This document shows positions 7,021 to 15,900 of a stretch of 34,421 nucleotides of DNA, one piece after another (position 1 is the stretch's first letter; each line of letters begins with the position of its first letter). The notes under the pieces are model-generated. The model was not told the origin of the DNA and did no database searches. It saw nothing but the letters and a program-made list of their open reading frames with translations. The stretch comes from Fibrobacter succinogenes (GTDB taxonomy: Bacteria; Fibrobacterota; Fibrobacteria; Fibrobacterales; Fibrobacteraceae). Location of the stretch: assembly GCA_902776765.1 (NCBI GenBank), contig CACYRP010000051.1, forward strand, positions 1-34,421, in the 5' to 3' direction. The position numbers and the translations under genes were made by a program.

Positions 7021-8289
7021 ATGACTTCCGAAATCACAAACTACATGCATTTCGCCTTGCAACAGGCTTTTGGTGCAATTGGCGTGAGCCGCCCGAATCC
7101 GGCGGTGGGTGCCGTTGTTGTGAAGGATGGAATTGTGGTAGGGAAGGGGCATACGCAATGCCCCGGAAGTGCCCATGCAGAAGTCATGGCGTTACGCGAT
7201 GCGGGTGAACTCGCTCGTGGTGCCTCGATTTTTGTGACTCTGGAACCGTGCTGCCATTACGGTAGAACACTGCCTTGCACTAAGGCGATTATCGAAGCCG
7301 GAATCAAGAAAGTCTATTTTGCACATTCCGACCCGAACCCTGTTGTGCATGGGAATTCTCGCGCGATTCTTGAAGAAGCGGGAATCGAAGTGCATGAAGG
7401 CGTAGATGCTTGCATTTGCGCTTGCGTTGAAGATTGCCCGAATGGCGAATCGGCCACGGAATGCCGTGTTTTTGAATTTCGAGGCTTGTCGCCCGAAGAC
7501 CGCGCTTTGCGCGAAGGCGAAGGGCGCGAAGTTTTCCACGAAGTGGAACGCTTCTTTGAAGCGTATGATTATTTTGTGCGCACCAAACGCACTTTTGTCG
7601 AAGTAAAATCAGCAGTTTCGCAAGATGGCTTTATGGGCTGTGCTGATGCGCACGGAATGCATTTGCCGCTTGCGATTACAAAGCCTGGCGCCAATTGCTG
7701 GAATCATGAACTCCGTGCGATGAGCGATGCTGTTCTCGTTGGCGCAGGGACTCTCCTTGCTGATAACCCGAGCCTCAATGTGCGCTATGCGGATGGTAAT
7801 GATCCCGTTAAAGTGATTTGGGCGGGGCATCATGAATTTACTGCTGATGAAATCACGCATTTGGTGGCGTTCTCGTCGAAGAACTCTAAAGTGTTGGTTT
7901 ATTCGTGCGTGGCGCAGCCGAATTTGCCGGACACTCTTGTTTTAAATCATGAATCGTTTGCTGATAATTGGCGCGAAATGATTTTGGACTTGTCTACCTG
8001 CGGAATGCACCGCTTGATGGTGGAGCCGGGTGCAGGCCTTGCTCGCGAATTGTTTAAAGACGTGACAGGCGTGCCGTCTCAAAATGCGGATGAAAATGCG
8101 CCGCCCCTTTGGAACCGCCTTGATTTATGGCGCTCCACCGATTCCGTAGTCGATGAAAAACTGGACCAGCTAATTGAACAAGGTGCTGTGAAATATGGGC
8201 TTGAATACCCTGAATTGCCCGCCGGCCTTGTCGCTAAGGAATCTGCCGTTATTGGCCCTGATGTGCTGACGGTGTATTATCCGCAGTAA
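7021..8289 (+). CDS. ribD: Bifunctional riboflavin biosynthesis deaminase/reductase RibD
   Basis: RibD deaminates diaminohydroxyphosphoribosylaminopyrimidine and then reduces the ribosyl side chain, the second and third steps of riboflavin synthesis. The 422-residue protein has an N-terminal cytidine-deaminase-type domain with SRPNPAVGAV (23-32), HAEV (52-55, zinc His and catalytic Glu) and LEPCCHYGRTLPC (74-86, zinc Cys 77 and 86). A C-terminal reductase domain starts near residue 190 and contains SDAVLVGAGTLLADNPSL. Between them lies an unusual insert of roughly 45 residues containing five clustered Cys (131, 133, 135, 139, 148) and an acidic-basic helix. This is not part of the RibD proteins I know. 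The start has no clear Shine-Dalgarno sequence. Its normal partner genes begin only at 10151, after an AT-rich interruption. Confidence 0.93.
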   Translation: MTSEITNYMHFALQQAFGAIGVSRPNPAVGAVVVKDGIVVGKGHTQCPGSAHAEVMALRDAGELARGASIFVTLEPCCHYGRTLPCTKAIIEAGIKKVYFAHSDPNPVVHGNSRAILEEAGIEVHEGVDACICACVEDCPNGESATECRVFEFRGLSPEDRALREGEGREVFHEVERFFEAYDYFVRTKRTFVEVKSAVSQDGFMGCADAHGMHLPLAITKPGANCWNHELRAMSDAVLVGAGTLLADNPSLNVRYADGNDPVKVIWAGHHEFTADEITHLVAFSSKNSKVLVYSCVAQPNLPDTLVLNHESFADNWREMILDLSTCGMHRLMVEPGAGLARELFKDVTGVPSQNADENAPPLWNRLDLWRSTDSVVDEKLDQLIEQGAVKYGLEYPELPAGLVAKESAVIGPDVLTVYYPQ

Positions 8290-8311
8290 ATTGCTGGTGA
8301 AATATTGTCAA

Positions 8312-8812
8312 ATGATTTTTAGAATTATTAAAGTTACGCCGTTATTTCTTTTGATCGCTTTTGTTTGTTTTTTATTTTGTAAAGAACAATCGTTTCCTGG
8401 TGAAGAGGATGAACCTTTATATCGGTATTCTTGGCCTGAAAAATTAAACATTTGCGAAATAGACGGTAAAAAAATATACGAGAATAGCGATTCCTTGAAC
8501 ATTTCTTTATTTCAATTACTTTTTCTTGGTTCGCGCGATGTCTTTTATTCGCATCATCTTTTTTATAAAAATGCAAAAGGCGAAAAAATAAACTTTTTAA
8601 CTTATAGGACTCCTTTTGTTTGGGGTATAGATGTAGTCCCTGAAAACATTCGCTTGGCAATAGAGAATGAAAAAGAAAAGATTGTTATTTCTTATGATAG
8701 GGAACCCATAGGCGGAATTTCTATTGATAGTAATCCATTTTCGAAGAAAATCGAATTAAGATTAGAAACTGATTGGGATGGAAAAATGAAAAAAGACGGA
8801 ATCTGTAAATGA
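8312..8812 (+). CDS. Hypothetical membrane-anchored or lipoprotein-like protein in AT-rich block
   Basis: The 166-residue product begins MIFRIIKV and has a hydrophobic segment ending in VCFLFCKEQ. This could be a lipobox (Cys 24) or a simple N-terminal anchor. The remainder is charged and hydrophilic, with Glu, Lys, Tyr and Phe common, and suits a soluble extracytoplasmic domain. I recognise no family. An in-frame TTG at 8291 would extend it by seven residues, but the ATG at 8312 gives a cleaner signal. It starts 22 bases after ribD, yet base composition drops sharply: a 60-base sample in this gene has 20 G+C against 32 in ribD. The codon use is therefore unlike its neighbours, which suggests acquired DNA. 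Function unknown. Confidence 0.7.
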   Translation: MIFRIIKVTPLFLLIAFVCFLFCKEQSFPGEEDEPLYRYSWPEKLNICEIDGKKIYENSDSLNISLFQLLFLGSRDVFYSHHLFYKNAKGEKINFLTYRTPFVWGIDVVPENIRLAIENEKEKIVISYDREPIGGISIDSNPFSKKIELRLETDWDGKMKKDGICK

Positions 8813-8827
8813 TATGGAATTTTGTAT

Positions 8828-9022
8828 ATGAAAAATTTTTTTATTTGGCTGTTTCTAACCTTTTTCCTGTCGGGACTCTATATTTTTTGTAATCATTTTG
8901 GTATAGGGAATACTCCTAGTGTTCCGATTCCTTTAGAAAATATACAACTTTATTTGCCGGGAATTATAGTTTTAAGTGGCGTAAGTGCGTATGTTTTTTT
9001 GAAAATTATAAAAAAGGATTGA
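8828..9022 (+). CDS. Small two-helix membrane protein, function unknown
   Basis: The 64-residue product has two predicted membrane segments, at residues about 4-22 and 42-59, and a Lys-rich C-terminal end (KIIKKD). The short loop between them is poor in charge. It starts 15 bases after the preceding gene, with TTGTATATG around the start and no Shine-Dalgarno sequence. I recognise no family. It belongs to the AT-rich block between ribD and ribE. It might partner the preceding or following anchored proteins, but nothing in the sequence proves that. Because it is short, existence as a gene is only moderately certain. Confidence 0.55.
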   Translation: MKNFFIWLFLTFFLSGLYIFCNHFGIGNTPSVPIPLENIQLYLPGIIVLSGVSAYVFLKIIKKD

Positions 9023-9131
9023 AGTATTATTGATGATTATAAGATAAGCTAATTTTAAGATCCATCATGGATGCACGATGTTTGTTTATGGAACAGTGTT
9101 ATAAGGCGAATGACATTAGAGAGGTTAAATA

Positions 9132-9734
9132 ATGAAAAAATGGTTAGTTATTGTATTTTGTTTCGTTTGTTTGATATCGTGCACGAAAGAGGATGATAAC
9201 TATAGGAATAAAAAAATCGATTTATTTGAGTTGGAATTAGATACTCCGGATAGTCGTCTTCCTATAGAAAAACTTATAAATAAATTAAAGAAAAGACACC
9301 ATACCGAAAACAATCTTTTTGTGGCCGATTGCATGACCATAGAATTGCCCGAATCTTTTCATGCAGAATTCCTGACTCATTGGGAAATGGGTGACCTTTA
9401 TTACGCTGTAAAAAATCCTAAAGATACCGTGTTTATGTATTTTGATTTTGCTTTGCGATCAAAAACAGGACATAGTCACGATTTTGATGTAGATTCATTA
9501 ACAAAAGATTTTACTCTTGATACGAAAACTGATACTGTTTCAGAAGGCCCTAGGGGGAGAATCTTAAAAAGACAAATTGTTGTGCTGCAAACCAAACGAC
9601 GGTTAAACAACAAATATTATTATCCTTATGTTGTCGAATTTTCATGTTTTCCTGATTTTGTAGAACCCCTTACATGTGAAAAAATTATATCTTCAGCAAA
9701 AACGAATCATGATTGTTTAGAAGGAATCGAATAG
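9132..9734 (+). CDS. Lipoprotein of unknown function in AT-rich block
   Basis: The 200-residue product has a classical lipoprotein signal with lipobox CLISC (Cys 17), followed at once by an acidic cluster (CTKEDD). The mature region has Glu/Asp/Lys-rich stretches and a probable alpha/beta fold (for example DTVFMYFDFALRS), but I recognise no family. A GAGAGG at about 9117-9122 lies eight to ten bases before the ATG and serves as a plausible Shine-Dalgarno sequence. A 60-base sample within the gene has only 18 G+C, far below the rib genes on either side. It is the last gene of the AT-rich insert. Function unknown; the CDS call rests on the signal peptide, length and ribosome-binding site. Confidence 0.75.
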   Translation: MKKWLVIVFCFVCLISCTKEDDNYRNKKIDLFELELDTPDSRLPIEKLINKLKKRHHTENNLFVADCMTIELPESFHAEFLTHWEMGDLYYAVKNPKDTVFMYFDFALRSKTGHSHDFDVDSLTKDFTLDTKTDTVSEGPRGRILKRQIVVLQTKRRLNNKYYYPYVVEFSCFPDFVEPLTCEKIISSAKTNHDCLEGIE

Positions 9735-10135
9735 TTTAATGGTTCGCACTTAGTGAACGATTGTTGTGCTGTTCTCTTTTGACGCTTAGAGCTTGGCGTT
9801 ATAGACTTACGAATACAGCCAAAGACCACTTTTGATGCCTTAAACGCTTCTCCTCTTTCGTCTCTAGTCTTTGGACTTTGCACATGTGCTAAATGCTAGG
9901 CTCAATTATGTCAAAAAACAAGTTTTTGCCGCAATATTCGCCTTACGCATTTATCGCTTCGCTCAAGTCCCAAATGCTCGCTTCGGTCATGTCCAAATGA
10001 ATTTGGCCGCGACTCTCAGCTTATGCATTTGTCGTCTCTCATCTAAATTGCTAAATGGCACTCCTTTGGAGTGCATATAGTGCGGCTCGGCCATGCCAAC
10101 GCAATACTTGTGTTGGCGCGGCTCTCGCCTTTTTC
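9735..10135. repeat. Repeat-filled spacer between AT-rich block and ribE
   Basis: I find no gene in these 400 bases. TTTCGTCT stands at 9856-9863. CTTTGCACATGTGCTAAATG (continuing to 9905) is nearly identical, in inverted orientation, to about 17923-17951. ATTCGCCTTACGCAT at about 9938-9952 matches in inverted orientation to about 17879-17893. A seven-pair hairpin GCACTCC/GGAGTGC with loop TTT is at 10058-10074. A ten-pair hairpin GCCAACGCAA/TTGTGTTGGC (one G·T) with loop TAC is at 10095-10117. No FMN riboswitch signature is visible even though ribE follows. Confidence 0.6.
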
Positions 10136-10141
10136 TATATT
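10113..10141 (+). promoter_or_regulatory. Candidate ribE promoter, TTGGCG - 17 bases - TATATT
   Basis: TTGGCG at 10113-10118 and TATATT at 10136-10141 are separated by exactly 17 bases. This is the best-formed sigma-70-like promoter seen in the window. Transcription would begin about two to three bases before the ribE ATG at 10151. The -35 lies inside the right arm of the ten-pair hairpin at 10095-10117, so the repeat DNA may contribute the promoter. Confidence 0.45.
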
Positions 10142-10150
10142 TTGCCGCGT

Positions 10151-10750
10151 ATGTTTACGGGTATAATTCAAGCAACCGGCGAAATCGTTTCCCTCGAAAA
10201 CAGGGGAGATGCGCTTACCATGCGCATGAAGTCGCCGGGATTCTTTAAAAACAGCAAACTGGGCGACAGCATCGCCAATAACGGTGTGTGTCTCTCGGTC
10301 GAAAGCTGCACTGATGACGAAGCGACGTTCTGTCTTATGCACCAGACCGTCGTGAATACGTCCTTTCAGCAGTCGAAAGTCGGGGATCTCGTGAATCTCG
10401 AGTATCCTTGCCGTGCCGATAGCTTTATGGGCGGTCACTTTGTGATGGGGCATGTGGACTGTACTACGGAAGTTTTGCGCGTCACTCCGCGTGAAACGGG
10501 TGTGGAAGTCGACTTGGCTCTGCCTAAAGACTTGCGCCGCTACGTGATTCGCCGTGGTTCCATTTCCCTGAACGGCATTAGCCTTACGGTTGCCGAAAAA
10601 GGGGAGGACTACATTCGCGTTTGCATTATTCCCGATACCTTGGCCCGCACGAATCTCAGGAACTGGGTGCCTGGCACTGTGGTGAATGTGGAAGTCGATA
10701 TGCTGGGCAAATATATTGAAAACTATCTAAAGGAACGTGACCTTGCTTAA
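10151..10750 (+). CDS. ribE: Riboflavin synthase alpha chain RibE
   Basis: This enzyme dismutates two 6,7-dimethyl-8-ribityllumazine molecules to riboflavin, the last step of the pathway. The 199-residue product starts with the family-defining [12 protein letters not shown] and has two lumazine-binding repeats. The first contains NGVCLSVES and a C-terminal [10 protein letters not shown] segment. The second contains [14 protein letters not shown] and the closing [15 protein letters not shown]. The frame is open further upstream, but MFTGI is the conserved start. There is no Shine-Dalgarno sequence, and a promoter-like TATATT ends nine bases before the ATG. The 3' end overlaps ribBA by 14 bases, which implies translational coupling. 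In E. coli the same enzyme is called RibC. Assignment is firm. Confidence 0.95.
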   Translation: MFTGIIQATGEIVSLENRGDALTMRMKSPGFFKNSKLGDSIANNGVCLSVESCTDDEATFCLMHQTVVNTSFQQSKVGDLVNLEYPCRADSFMGGHFVMGHVDCTTEVLRVTPRETGVEVDLALPKDLRRYVIRRGSISLNGISLTVAEKGEDYIRVCIIPDTLARTNLRNWVPGTVVNVEVDMLGKYIENYLKERDLA

Positions 10751-11984
10751 TACGATTGAAGAGGCCATTGAGGATTTCAAGAACGGTAAGTTCTTGGTCG
10801 TGGTTGATGACGAAGACCGTGAAAATGAGGGCGATTTCATTATCGCCGCCGAAAAGATTACACCGGAAAAGGTGAACTTCATGCTCCACGAGGGGCGTGG
10901 CGTGCTTTGCTGCCCGCTTCCGATTTCCCGCTGCCGCGAATTGAATCTCACGCGTCAGACTGTCGAGAACACTTCCATGCTCGGCACTCCGTTCACCGTC
11001 ATGGTCGATAAGCTTGAAGGCTGCACTACGGGTGTTTCTGCCCACGACCGTGCAGCGACCATCCAGGCTCTCGCCGATCCGAATTCCAAGCCCTCGGACT
11101 TTGGCCGTCCGGGTCACATTTCTCCGCTTTACGCTCAAGAAGAAGGCGTTTTGCGCCGTGCAGGCCACACCGAAGCTGCTGTGGACCTTGCAAAACTTGC
11201 GGGACTTCGCCCTGCTGCCGCCCTTATTGAAATCATGAACGAAGACGGCACGATGGCCCGTATGCCGCAGCTCCAAGAAGTCGCCAAGAAGTTCGACCTC
11301 AAGATTATCTCCATCCACGACTTGATTGACTACCGCTTGCGTAACGAAAAGCTGGTGCAGCGCGTTGCCGCCCCGCACGTTTCGACCAAGTACGGCGATT
11401 TTACGGCTTATGCTTACCGCAGCAAGACCGACGGGGTTGAACATGTGGCCTGGGTTGCCGGTAATCCGGATTTTAGCAAGCCGGTTTATGTGCGCGTTCA
11501 TAGCGAATGCCTCACGGGCGATATTTTCGGTAGCCTCCGTTGCGATTGCGGCGACCAGCTTGCCGCTGCGATGAAGTTCATCGGCGAACATGGTGGCGTG
11601 TTCCTTTACATGCGCGGTCAGGAAGGCCGTGGCATTGGCCTTTGCAACAAGCTTCGCGCTTACGAATTGCAAGAAAAGGGCATGGACACGGTCGAGGCGA
11701 ACCTCCACCTTGGGTTCAAGTCGGACCTTCGCCAGTACGGTACGGGCGCCCAGATTTTGGCAGACCTCGGCGTGAAGGAAATGCGACTCCTCACGAACAA
11801 CCCGAGCAAGATTTCGGGCATTTCCGCTTACGGTTTAAAGATTGTGGAGCGCGTGCCTATCGAAATCAAGCCGAACAACATCAACCGTTTCTACCTGCGC
11901 ACCAAGAAAGAAAAGATGGGCCACGAGCTCCATCTCGACAATGCGGATCACGGCGCAGCCGAAGTTTTAGATGAAGGAAAATAA
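10737..11984 (+). CDS. ribBA: Bifunctional DHBP synthase / GTP cyclohydrolase II RibBA
   Basis: This fusion supplies both entry points to riboflavin. The N-terminal 3,4-dihydroxy-2-butanone 4-phosphate synthase domain (about 1-200) acts on ribulose 5-phosphate. The C-terminal GTP cyclohydrolase II domain (about 205-400) acts on GTP. The first domain shows the acidic [11 protein letters not shown] (24-34), the ribulose-phosphate site around TTGVSAHDR, and [10 protein letters not shown]. The second shows zinc Cys 258, 269 and 271 (SEC...LRCDCGD), [22 protein letters not shown] and LLTNNPSKI. All catalytic motifs appear intact. The start is GTG at 10737, inside the end of ribE and preceded by AAAGGA. 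The gene ends one base before ribH. Length is normal for RibBA. Confidence 0.96.
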   Translation: MTLLNTIEEAIEDFKNGKFLVVVDDEDRENEGDFIIAAEKITPEKVNFMLHEGRGVLCCPLPISRCRELNLTRQTVENTSMLGTPFTVMVDKLEGCTTGVSAHDRAATIQALADPNSKPSDFGRPGHISPLYAQEEGVLRRAGHTEAAVDLAKLAGLRPAAALIEIMNEDGTMARMPQLQEVAKKFDLKIISIHDLIDYRLRNEKLVQRVAAPHVSTKYGDFTAYAYRSKTDGVEHVAWVAGNPDFSKPVYVRVHSECLTGDIFGSLRCDCGDQLAAAMKFIGEHGGVFLYMRGQEGRGIGLCNKLRAYELQEKGMDTVEANLHLGFKSDLRQYGTGAQILADLGVKEMRLLTNNPSKISGISAYGLKIVERVPIEIKPNNINRFYLRTKKEKMGHELHLDNADHGAAEVLDEGK

Positions 11985-11985
11985 G

Positions 11986-12453
11986 ATGAAAGAATTCAAA
12001 AATTCCCTCAATGGTTCTAATATGAAGGTGGCCATTGCTGTTGCCCGCTTTAACGAAGTGGTGACAGACCGCCTTCTGGAAGGCGCAGTTCGCGAACTTG
12101 AAACGCTTGGCGTTGCCTCGGACGATATCGCTGTGGCGCATGTGCCGGGCGCTTTTGAACTGCCGGGCATCTGCCGCCGTTTCGTGGATTCTGGCAAGTA
12201 CGATGCCATGATTGCCCTTGGTGCCGTTATCCGTGGTGAAACGGGGCACTACGACGTGGTCGTGAACAATTCGACGGGTGGCATTGCCTCTCTCGCTGCC
12301 GAAGGCAAGATTCCGGTGATTCTTGGAATCCTCACCACCGATACGGTGGACCAGGCGATGAACCGCGCAGGCCTCAAGGCCGGAAACCTCGGCTGCAACT
12401 GGGCAAGAACTGCCGTTGAAATGGTAAATCTTTACAAGCAGATTGGGAAATAA
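11986..12453 (+). CDS. ribH: 6,7-dimethyl-8-ribityllumazine synthase RibH
   Basis: RibH condenses the RibD-derived pyrimidine (after dephosphorylation) with the RibBA-derived butanone phosphate to give lumazine, usually in a large icosahedral or pentameric shell. The 155-residue product shows VARFNEVVTDRLLEGA near the N-terminus, VPGAFELP, and IALGAVIRGETGHYDVV with the catalytic His. It continues with GILTTDTVDQAMNRAG and closes with a short helix. The ATG at 11986 is one base after the ribBA stop, with AAGGAA seven bases away at 11974-11979. An in-frame ATG at 11971 would overlap ribBA and use no better ribosome site. The position between ribBA and nusB is the common bacterial arrangement. 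Confidence 0.95.
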   Translation: MKEFKNSLNGSNMKVAIAVARFNEVVTDRLLEGAVRELETLGVASDDIAVAHVPGAFELPGICRRFVDSGKYDAMIALGAVIRGETGHYDVVVNNSTGGIASLAAEGKIPVILGILTTDTVDQAMNRAGLKAGNLGCNWARTAVEMVNLYKQIGK

Positions 12454-12455
12454 TT

Positions 12456-12896
12456 ATGGCACAAGTAAGTTTTAGACCTGCTCGCGTCTTTGCGATGCAG
12501 TTGCTTTACGCAATGGAAATTTCTGGCGGCACGGTGGCCGATGCTCTTCCGGGCGTTCTCGATGCCCAGCCGCTCCAGGACAACATGAAAAAGTACGGCA
12601 TGAAGCTTGTCGACTTGGTCCTTGCTCACAAGGCCGAACTCGATTCTGAAATCGAAGCCTGCTCCGCTCATTGGGGAATTGAGCGCATGGCGACTCTTGA
12701 CCGTATTATTATCCGCATCGCGATGGTCGAACTTTTGTATGTTACCGAAGTCCCGATGAAGGTGGTTATTTCTGAAGCAGTGCAGATTGCTGCGAAGTTC
12801 AGCACGGATTCTTCGGGCACGTTCGTGAACGGGCTCCTTGCGGGGTTCATGCAGAAGCGTGGCATGGTTGCAAACAATACTAAGAAGGATGCATAA
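12456..12896 (+). CDS. nusB: Transcription antitermination factor NusB
   Basis: NusB binds boxA RNA with NusE (ribosomal protein S10) and supports rRNA antitermination. The 146-residue all-helical protein shows the N-terminal RPARVFAMQLLYAME segment (Arg-rich RNA-binding side), the central WGIERMATLDRIIIRIAMVELLY region and a C-terminal FVNGLLAGF. These are typical of the family. It starts three bases after ribH, with GGGAAAT upstream as a weak ribosome site. Coupling of nusB to ribH is common in bacteria and supports the call. Nothing unusual is seen. Confidence 0.94.
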   Translation: MAQVSFRPARVFAMQLLYAMEISGGTVADALPGVLDAQPLQDNMKKYGMKLVDLVLAHKAELDSEIEACSAHWGIERMATLDRIIIRIAMVELLYVTEVPMKVVISEAVQIAAKFSTDSSGTFVNGLLAGFMQKRGMVANNTKKDA

Positions 12897-12901
12897 TAGT
12901 T

Positions 12902-15900
12902 ATGAAGATGAACGAAAAATGGTATAAACACCTTTTCGCCGGAATTGCTGGCTTTGTTGCTTTGATCGTTTACATGATGACGATGGCTCCGACGGTTTCT
13001 TTCTGGGACTGCGGTGAATTTGTCGCTTGTGCAAATACGCTTGGTATTCCGCATCCTCCTGGAACTCCGTTCTTCGTGTTCTTTGCCCGTGCGGTGATTC
13101 TCTTTTTGCCGTTCGTAGGTGAAATCGCAAAGCGCGTGAACTATATCTCTGTGGTGAGTTCTGCGGCGACTGTTTATGTGACAGCTCTCTTTGCATGGGA
13201 ACTTTTGTCGACGGTCCTCAAGACGGACGCTCTTGCAGCAAAGATTTCTGAAAAGATGCGCATGTATGTGCTTGGCACGGCAGCTCTCGTGGCAGGATTT
13301 CTCCTCACGTTCTCCGATACGTTCTGGTTCAATGCGGTCGAAGCGGAAGTCTATGGTGTTGCCATGTTCATCCTCATGCTCGTTTCTTACCTTGGTTTGG
13401 TGTGGTACAACAAGCGCGAAGAAGCGAGTAGCGATAGAATCCTCATCTTTATTTGCTATATCGCATTCCTCGGCGTGGGCGCTCACCTTTACACGATGCT
13501 TACTGTTCCGGCCGTGTTTGCGCTCCTCCTTGTTGCTCAGCCGAAAAAGATTCCGGAACGTTTACCGATTTGGATTACGGGTACGCTCCTTTGCTCCGTG
13601 ATTTACCAGGTGTCTTCGTTCATTGAACTTTCTTTCCTTAGCCTTGCTGCTCTGGGCGTTATTCTTGGCGCTAGCAAATTCCTTGGATTCAACCTCGTCC
13701 GTAGCACGTTGGTGGGGTTGGGTATTTTGCTGGCTATCGCTCTGCAGATGATTTTGGGTAGCTGGCTTGCGACTATCGGTATTCTCGTTGTCTTGGGTAT
13801 TGCGGGTTATGCTTTGTACGCCGTGCTTGGTTGGAGAATTCCCAAGTCTAACGAAGGGGCTCTCAAGCGCAGCCTTCTCCTTTCTGTTGCCTTTGCATTC
13901 TTTGCTTTGGTTGGTTACAGCACGCACCTTTACATCCCGATCCGTTCGGAACTTAACCCGACGATTGACGAAAACGACCCGGAATTCAACATTCGTGACG
14001 AACAAGGCAATCTCCAGTTGAGCAACCTCTTCGATAGCAAGAACTGGGAAGCTTTCAATGCGTTCATCGAACGTAAGCAGTACGGTTCCGAAAGTATGAT
14101 TTCTCGTGCGTTCTACCGCCGTTCCCGCGTGGCTCACCAGGTGCTCTCTTTCCCGAGCATGAGCTACGGTGGTTACCAGATGGCCCAGTACTTGCCGACC
14201 AAGGTGGGTGGGGTGAACTATGCTAACGGAGTCTATACGTTTGATGCCTCTGAGAATGAACCGATTGAACGTTTTGGAATCAGTTTCCCGACGCAGATGT
14301 CATTCATGGGCGATAATGTCGCATGGCAGCTCATCTTCTTCTTGATTTTTAACGGTTTGCTTGTCGCAGTTTGTGTTTATGTCTATAAACGCAACAAGCA
14401 TGTGGGTATCTTTGTTTCGACGCTCTATGCGCTTTGCTCTCTTGGCCTCCTGTTCTACATAAACTTTGCCGATGGCTCCCGCATGGAACAGCGCGATCGC
14501 GATTACTGGGTGAGCGCCATGACGCGTAATGTGGCGGATTTGAATAATGCCGGTGCCGGCATCACATCCCTCCCGGATCCGAACGAACTCATTGACCTTC
14601 GCCAGACTATTGAAACTTCCAAGTATGCGATTGAAAGACTTCGCATGACCAATGCGTCTGCATCTCGTATCGCTGATTACGAAAGGAAAATTAGCGATGC
14701 TGAAAATACGACAGCATGGAAGAACTGGCAAAAGATTGAAGAAAACTTCGCCCGTTTTGGCCAGCGCGCTCCGTTCCCGGAGGCCGTCCATATGGAAGTC
14801 CGCGAACGTGACTACTTCTACACGCCGGCATTCATTTTCATGAGCATGATTTACGGCATTGGCGCTGGCATTCTCGTGTTGCTCGCTGCAACGTCTGCAA
14901 CGACTGCCGCATTTGCATCTCCGATTGCGGCTGCACTTGTGCTTGTTTCGCTTATTGTTCCGTGCGTCTCGAACTACAAGGAACATGACCGTTCTGGTCT
15001 TTGGGTTCCTTGGGATTACGCTTACAACCTCCTCAATAGCTGCCGCCCGAACGCAATTCTTTTCACGAATGGCGATAACGACACGTTCCCGCTGTGGTTT
15101 GCTCAGGAAGTTGCCGGTGTCCGTAAGGACGTTCGCGTGGTGAACCTTTCCTTGGGCAACACGGATTGGTACATCAAGCAGATGCTCACGAACGAGCCGA
15201 TTCTCAAGCTCTCTTACACCAAGGAAACCATCGATAACGACATGGTCCTTGATAATAGCAGCGCCAATAACCCGAACCACCTCGTTTCTACCTGGGTCCG
15301 CAAGGCTGAAAACCTCAAGCCGAAGCTCAAGGAACGTATTGACCAGATGGAAGCCTCTAACTTCCTTTCCTCTGCGGATTCTGCAAAGCTTCTCCAGTTC
15401 AAGGTGAACTACCAGGTGTGGGATGCCTTTGCGGAATGGGCTAAGAGAAACCGCGCTAGCATGATGCTCACGCAGTACAAGCTTGTGATTGACCTTGCTC
15501 TCAATAACATGGACCGCCCGATTGAAATTTCGACGACGGTCGGTATGTCTAACTTCATGGGTCTTGAAAAGTACATGGTCCAGGAAGGCATGGTCTATAA
15601 CTTTGTGAAGGGAGACCTCACGCCGAAGCAGAATGCTTTCGACGCCAAGATGACTGCGAACATGATCGATAGCGTGTACAAGTTCCGCGGTCTCGGTGAC
15701 GGTACGGCGTACGTCAACTCCGAAACGGAACGTCTCTTGAGCAGCTATGTTTCGCTTTACTTGCAGATTTCCTTCGACGCTCGCGAAAAGATTGCAGCAC
15801 TCGTTACCAAGAAGCCGTTTACCAAGGCTGACAAGGAAGAAGTGGAACGCATTGCGAATAATGCCGCAAAGTATCTCGAACTTGGCACTTACCAGTTCCC

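Noticed and set aside
10055..10150. N-terminal extension of RibE
   Set aside because: The frame is open upstream by chance through repeat DNA; the conserved start is MFTGI at 10151.
10656..11708. Long open frame antisense to ribE/ribBA
   Set aside because: The + strand encodes fully conserved RibBA motifs; the antisense frame is a composition artefact with no family resemblance.
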